Source: Gemmatimonas sp.
Lineage (GTDB): Bacteria; Gemmatimonadota; Gemmatimonadetes; Gemmatimonadales; Gemmatimonadaceae
Direction of reading: 5' to 3'
Length of the DNA stretch: 33,413 nucleotides
NCBI GenBank assembly: GCA_013822285.1
Contig: PNKF01000007.1
Coordinates: forward strand, 1-33,413
Below are positions 28,599 through 33,413 of the stretch, piece after piece. The notes under the pieces were generated by a model. It did no database searches, was not told the origin of the DNA, and was given only the letters and a program-made list of their open reading frames with translations. Numbering within the stretch: the first letter of the stretch is position 1; every line of letters begins with the position of its first letter. A program made the position numbers and the translations under genes.

Positions 28599-29192
28599 TC
28601 AGTCCTCGAGCGGCGGCCCGAGCATGTCGAGATCGCCAAGATCCTTGTTTCGGCCCGTAGTCGACTTGTTGCGGATGAGGTGCTCGCGCGACAGGAAGCC
28701 AACATCGCGTCCCTCGAACTTGCCGACGACTCGGGCGTCCCAGGCTTCGGCGAACGAGACCCCTGAGATGCTCGTCATTACATCAATCCGATTGGGTGGC
28801 TGACCGACCTGGAAGACCGGCCCTTCGGTCTCGAAGTCCTGCCGCTGCATCTTGAAGTCGGCCAGCGGGACCCCGAATCGGGTCAGTGCTCGCCAGGTTC
28901 GACCCGCATTCTCGGGATTCGCCGCGATGAACAGGTCGAGGTCCCCAGTCGCGCGTGGCACGCCGTGAATCGCGAGCGCGTGCGCGCCGACGATGAGGAA
29001 CTGGACCTCTTCGTCGAGGAACAGCGCGACCATGTCGCGGAAATCCGGGCCGAGGTCGCAGCGGTAGCCCATCGCGCTGAGCTCGCGGACCATGCGTAGC
29101 CGTTCGTCATGATTGCGGCCGCGAGGCGGCATATCTGCCTCGGGATCGCCGAGCTCGAACCGCTTGATCCAGATATCCTTGCGCTCGGACAT
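28599..29192 (-). CDS. nucleotidyltransferase (DUF6036-like) with short N-terminal extension
   Basis: VQFLIVGAHALAIHGVPRATGDLDLFI; PPNRIDVMTSISGVSFAEAW. Confidence 0.75.
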   Translation of the reverse strand: MSERKDIWIKRFELGDPEADMPPRGRNHDERLRMVRELSAMGYRCDLGPDFRDMVALFLDEEVQFLIVGAHALAIHGVPRATGDLDLFIAANPENAGRTWRALTRFGVPLADFKMQRQDFETEGPVFQVGQPPNRIDVMTSISGVSFAEAWDARVVGKFEGRDVGFLSREHLIRNKSTTGRNKDLGDLDMLGPPLED

Positions 29193-29258
29193 ACCTTCAA
29201 TTTACCGCTCGGCGAGCGCCGAGTCCACGAAAATCACGCGCGCATCCTGAAAACAACG

Positions 29259-29345
29259 TTGCCACGGAGGCACAGAGACACGGAGGATTGCGAGTCACTG
29301 GCCAAGAGGCACGCAAGGCTCAGTGCCTCGGTGCCTCTGTGGCAA
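29259..29345. repeat. Palindromic dispersed intergenic repeat TTGCCACGGAGGCAC ... GTGCCTCTGTGGCAA
   Basis: terminal 15-bp arms with 1 mismatch; internal CACAGAGACACGGAGG and GAGGCAC/GTGCCTC units. Confidence 0.75.
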
Positions 29346-29350
29346 GCAGT

Positions 29351-30373
29351 TCAGCCCGCGATCCGCCGCCCAATCGCCTCGGCCACGCGCTTCAGCTGCA
29401 CGACCGTCTCGGCGAACTGCACCGGCGTCTGCGACTGCGCGCCATCGCTCATCGCCTTCTCCGGCTGCGGATGCACTTCGATGATGATGCCATCCGCGCC
29501 CGCCGCGATCGCCGCACGCGACATCGGCAGCACCTTGTCGCGCCGCCCCGTACCGTGCGAAGGATCCGCGACGATCGGCAGGTGCGACAGCCCCTGCACG
29601 ATCGGGATCGCCGTGAGGTCGAACAGGTTGCGCGAGGCCGTATCGAACGAGCGCAGCCCACGCTCGCAGAGCACCACCTTCGTGTTGCCCTCGGCGAGCA
29701 GATACTCGGCGCTCAGCAACAGGTCTTGGATCGTCGCCGCCATGCCGCGCTTCAAGAGCACCGGCTTCTTGAGCTTGCCGGCCATCTTGAGCAGCGAGTA
29801 GTTCTGCATGTTGCGCGCGCCGATCTGGATCATGTCGGCGTACTCGGCCACCAGCTCGGCGCCGGCTTCGTCCATCGCTTCCGTCACGATGGGCAGGCCC
29901 GTCTCCTGCTTGGCGAGCCTGAGCAGCTTGAGACCTTCGAGGCCCATGCCTTGGAACGAGTACGGCGACGAGCGCGGCTTGAACGCCCCGCCACGCAGCG
30001 CGACGGCACCGGCCGCCTTCACCTGGCGCGCCGATTCCATGATCTGCTTCTCGCTCTCGACGGAGCAGGGGCCGGCGATGATCGGCACTTCCGTGCCGCC
30101 GAAGCGCACGCCAGGCGCGATCTCGACGATGGTGGTTTCCTGCTTCCACTCACGCGAGACCTGCTTGTACGGATTCGAGACGTAGATGACCTCGGCGACG
30201 CCGGGGAAATCTTCCAGCGGCGAGCCGTCCACGCGGCCGTCGTTGCCGACGAGGCCGACGGCCGTGCGCTGCGCGCCGGGCATCGGCTGCGCCGTATAGC
30301 CCTTGTCGCGGATCCACTGGCACACCGCCTCGATCTGGTCGGGCGTCGCGCCCTGCTTCATTACGACCAACAT
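29351..30373 (-). CDS. aroF: 3-deoxy-7-phosphoheptulonate synthase (DAHP synthase)
   Basis: [48 protein letters not shown]. Confidence 0.95.
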   Translation of the reverse strand: MLVVMKQGATPDQIEAVCQWIRDKGYTAQPMPGAQRTAVGLVGNDGRVDGSPLEDFPGVAEVIYVSNPYKQVSREWKQETTIVEIAPGVRFGGTEVPIIAGPCSVESEKQIMESARQVKAAGAVALRGGAFKPRSSPYSFQGMGLEGLKLLRLAKQETGLPIVTEAMDEAGAELVAEYADMIQIGARNMQNYSLLKMAGKLKKPVLLKRGMAATIQDLLLSAEYLLAEGNTKVVLCERGLRSFDTASRNLFDLTAIPIVQGLSHLPIVADPSHGTGRRDKVLPMSRAAIAAGADGIIIEVHPQPEKAMSDGAQSQTPVQFAETVVQLKRVAEAIGRRIAG

Positions 30374-30386
30374 TGCGATTCTATCC

Positions 30387-33300
30387 TTACGCGGGGGTCA
30401 CAGCCGCTTCGGGCTCGGCGGCATCGACCGCGGGACCGCGCATGCGCACGGACACCAGCGACGACACACCAGGCTCCTGCATCGTCACACCGTAGACGGC
30501 ATCGGCCGCTTGGGTGGTCGTGCGCGGATTGTGCGTGATGACGATGAACTGCGTCTTCGTCTTGAACTGGTTCAGCATCTTCACGAAGCGCCCGATGTTC
30601 TGGTCGTCGAGCGGCGCGTCGACTTCGTCCAGCAGGCAGAAGGGGCTGGGCTTGGTCAAGAAGATGCCAAACAACAAAGACAGGGCGACGAGCGCGCGTT
30701 CCCCGCTCGAGAGCAGGTGGATGCGCTGCGTGCGCTTGCCGCGCGGGCTGGCGTGGATCTCGATGTCGCAGTCCAGCGGACGCTCCGGATCCTCGAGGCG
30801 CAGGTCGCACTCGCCACCGCCGAACAGCGTCATGAAGATCTCGCGGAAGTGCGCCCGCACCTGCGCGAAGGTCGCCAAGAACAGATCGCGCGCGGTGACG
30901 TCGATCTCCTTGATGGCCTGCTGCAGCTTGGCCTGAGCCTCGACCAAGTCCGCCCGCTGCGTGGTGAGGAACTCGAGGCGCTTGGTCTCTTCCTCATGCT
31001 CCTCGATGGCCAGCGGATTCACCGGCCCGAGCTGCTCGAGCTGCTTGCGCAGGTCTTCCGCCTCGGCGCGCAGCGCGTCCTCTTCGGCCTCGACGGGCTC
31101 GTAGTTGGCGAAGAGCTCGTCGAGCGGACGACGCCACTCGGTCTCCAGGCGCTCGCGGATCGCGGTGCGCTTGCCGGAGAGTTCGGTGTGCCGCAGCTCG
31201 GCCACGTGCAGCGTCTCGCTGCTGGCGTTGGCATCGATACGCGAGGCATCGAGCGCGGCGACGGCGGCCTGCAACTCCGCCTCCGTCTCACGCACGGCCT
31301 GTTCGGCGCCCTGCAGGGCTTGGTCGGCCTCGGCCTGCGAGGCACGACGCGCCTCGAGCTCCAGCTGCCACACGCCCATCTGCTGCTCGAGCTGACCATC
31401 CTGCTCGGCCAGCGCCTGCATCTCACGCTCCAGCGCGACCAAGCGATCGGCCGCAGCCGCACGCTCACGCGCGAGGCGCTCACGACGCTCGGTCGCGACC
31501 TGACGGCGCGCTTCGGCCTGCGCATGCGCCACCTGCTGCGCGGCGCGGGCTTCGCGGGCCTCGTCCTGCGCACGCTCGGCGGTGCCAAGCAAGCCACGCG
31601 CGGCCGTCGAGGCTTCATCGGCCTCGAGCAGCTTCTGCGTGGTCTCTTCCTGGCGAACCAGCGAGGCGTTGACGCGGTCGCCGAGCTCGGTGTGACGGCC
31701 GGCGAGACGCTCCTGCAGCGCGACAGCGTCGGCGAGCTCACGGGCCGCGCGCTCACGCACGCGATCGCGCTCCGAACGCACCTGCGAGGCCTGCGCGAGC
31801 GACTGCTGGGCAGCGGCCGCGTTGTCGGCGGCAGCGGCCGCGGCGGCCTCAGCCTGCACGACCTCCGCATGCACCGCCTGTGCGCGCGACTGCACTTCCG
31901 CGCGACGCACATCGACGTTGGCCAGCGTGGCGCGCAGTTCTTCAAGTTCGGCGCGACGCGTGAGCGGACCCGCCGAGCCAGCGTCCTTAGCGGGCAACCA
32001 CATCGCACCACGGGCGTCAATGAAGCCAGAACCGTCCGTCGTCGCCTTCACCTTCCCGAGCAGCGTGCGGACCCAGCCGCCACCGGCGCCTTCGGCGCGC
32101 ACACGCGCGGCGAGCTCGTCGGCATCCGTGGTGCCAGCGGCCTCGTGCAAGGCATCCAACGGCAACAGCAACAGCGCGCCGGGGTTGGTCTCGCTGTGCC
32201 AGGCGCGCACCGCATCGGCGGCCGAGCGGTCACGCACGACGACGGCGTGCACCGTGGCACCCAAGAAGCGCTCGATCTGCGCGGCCACGGCGGCATCGGC
32301 GCCGATGAAGTCCGAGAGCGGCCCAAGCACGGCATCGCTGCCGAAGCGCTCGCGCTCACGCATCAACTTCGCGGCCGCGGGGGCGAGGCCCACGCGCTCA
32401 CGCTCCAAGCCTTCGAGCGCGGCGAGGCGGCCCTGCACGGCCGTGTGTTCCTCTTCGACGCGACGCACATCGGCACGGGCCGCCGCTTCGCGGTCACGCG
32501 CCTCACGTGCGGCGGCACGCGACTGCTCCAGCGCCGCTTCTGCGGCAGCCGAAGCTTCGCGGGCCATCACCAACTGCTCATCGGCGCTGCTGAGCTCGCG
32601 CTCGGCGAGCTGCAGGCGCGCGGTCAGCGCCTCGTGCTCGGCGACGAGTGCAGCCGTGCGCTGGGCCACGTCCGCGAGCTCGCGCTCGGCGTTTTCCCGT
32701 TCGAGCTCCAGGCGACGCGCGGTGTCGCGCAGTTCGCGCACCACGCGATCCGCCGCATCGGCCGACTGCCGCGCGGTGGCCACGACGGTGCGGGCTTCTT
32801 CTTCCTCGGCGACCTTGGCGCGCAGCACTTCGAGCGCCTCATGCAGCTGCTCGGTGCACAGCGTCTCTTCCGACTGCGCGGCGTCCATCTCGCCTTGCAG
32901 GCGATCGCCAAAGGCGGCGCCTTCGGAGCGCTCCTGCTGCGCACGCTCACGACGCGTGAGCGCATTGCGATGACGCTCCTCGGCGACGGCGAGCTCCTGC
33001 TGCAACTCCAACACGCTCTGCCGCGCCTGGCCTGCGACGATGGCGCGCTCCTGGCGCGCCGTCTCGGCGGCGGCACGCGCGGCCTGCGCGAGATCGCGCG
33101 CGACTTCGGCGTCGCGCACGGCCTGCTGCTTGGCGGGCAGCGCTTCGCGCAGGCCCCCGAGGCGTTCGTCGAGGTCGATCAACTCCTGCTGCCACGAGGC
33201 CATCTCGCGCGAGGCCAGCGTGAGCTCCACGGCAAAGCGACGCGTGGTGAGGCTCGCCGCCTTCTCGGCCTTGTTGCGCTGGCGGAGCAGCGAACGCACC

Positions 33301-33413
33301 TGCGTCTGCACTTCGCTGGTGAGGTCGTCGATGCGCACGAGGTCGCCCGAGGTGGCCTCGAGCTGACGCTCGGTGGTGCGACGGCGATCGCGATACAGGC
33401 CGACGCCCGCCGC
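30387..33413 (-). CDS. smc: chromosome segregation protein SMC, partial (5' end beyond window)
   Basis: hinge [17 protein letters not shown]; signature [41 protein letters not shown]; frame open to 33413. Confidence 0.95.
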   Translation of the reverse strand, partial: AAGVGLYRDRRRTTERQLEATSGDLVRIDDLTSEVQTQVRSLLRQRNKAEKAASLTTRRFAVELTLASREMASWQQELIDLDERLGGLREALPAKQQAVRDAEVARDLAQAARAAAETARQERAIVAGQARQSVLELQQELAVAEERHRNALTRRERAQQERSEGAAFGDRLQGEMDAAQSEETLCTEQLHEALEVLRAKVAEEEEARTVVATARQSADAADRVVRELRDTARRLELERENAERELADVAQRTAALVAEHEALTARLQLAERELSSADEQLVMAREASAAAEAALEQSRAAAREARDREAAARADVRRVEEEHTAVQGRLAALEGLERERVGLAPAAAKLMRERERFGSDAVLGPLSDFIGADAAVAAQIERFLGATVHAVVVRDRSAADAVRAWHSETNPGALLLLPLDALHEAAGTTDADELAARVRAEGAGGGWVRTLLGKVKATTDGSGFIDARGAMWLPAKDAGSAGPLTRRAELEELRATLANVDVRRAEVQSRAQAVHAEVVQAEAAAAAAADNAAAAQQSLAQASQVRSERDRVRERAARELADAVALQERLAGRHTELGDRVNASLVRQEETTQKLLEADEASTAARGLLGTAERAQDEAREARAAQQVAHAQAEARRQVATERRERLARERAAAADRLVALEREMQALAEQDGQLEQQMGVWQLELEARRASQAEADQALQGAEQAVRETEAELQAAVAALDASRIDANASSETLHVAELRHTELSGKRTAIRERLETEWRRPLDELFANYEPVEAEEDALRAEAEDLRKQLEQLGPVNPLAIEEHEEETKRLEFLTTQRADLVEAQAKLQQAIKEIDVTARDLFLATFAQVRAHFREIFMTLFGGGECDLRLEDPERPLDCDIEIHASPRGKRTQRIHLLSSGERALVALSLLFGIFLTKPSPFCLLDEVDAPLDDQNIGRFVKMLNQFKTKTQFIVITHNPRTTTQAADAVYGVTMQEPGVSSLVSVRMRGPAVDAAEPEAAVTPA

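Noticed and set aside
30640-30720. SMC signature LSSGE instead of canonical LSGGE as a possible defect
   Set aside because: Surrounding Walker B and signature helix look intact; probably lineage variation that I cannot test here.
31822-32973. 383-aa Ser/Ala/Arg-rich plus-strand ORF
   Set aside because: Antisense to the SMC coiled coil; periodic composition mirrors the heptad coding strand.
1-33413. CRISPR arrays, tRNA or rRNA genes, transposases or integrases
   Set aside because: None recognised on either strand by eye; a tRNAscan/Infernal/minced run would be needed for confirmation.

Overview
High-GC bacterial chromosome segment; composition and gene content resemble Gemmatimonadota (lineage is an inference). 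Core genes: NhaC-like antiporter, TIGR04076 protein, aldo/keto reductase, metallophosphoesterase, VIT-family transporter, prmC, YlbF-family, tmk, S41 protease, DAHP synthase and the C-terminal part of smc running off the right edge. These surround toxin-antitoxin modules (HTH-MNT plus a broken HEPN gene, VapBC-like, excisionase-HTH/PIN, HigA plus a deleted HigB, an orphan DUF6036-like nucleotidyltransferase) and a minus-strand defence operon at about 13.5-24.4 kb: SNF2 helicase, AlbA_2/ATPase/wHTH regulator, very large N6-MTase (Mod), Res helicase-nuclease. Next to it is a two-gene membrane protein/secreted VWA cassette. Main observations: (1) a single in-frame TGA splits mod between DPPYN and FAGSG, with the frame conserved on both sides; (2) two TA modules have a degraded toxin and an intact antitoxin-type partner; (3) three TA promoters have the -10 box only 4-7 nt from the ATG and palindromes over the promoter, suggesting leaderless autoregulated mRNAs; (4) an NhaC ORF is fused in frame to the N-terminus of a frameshifted alpha/beta hydrolase; (5) a coupled VWA/4-TM cassette has no function I can name. 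No tRNA, rRNA or CRISPR was recognised. All family calls are by eye, with no database search.
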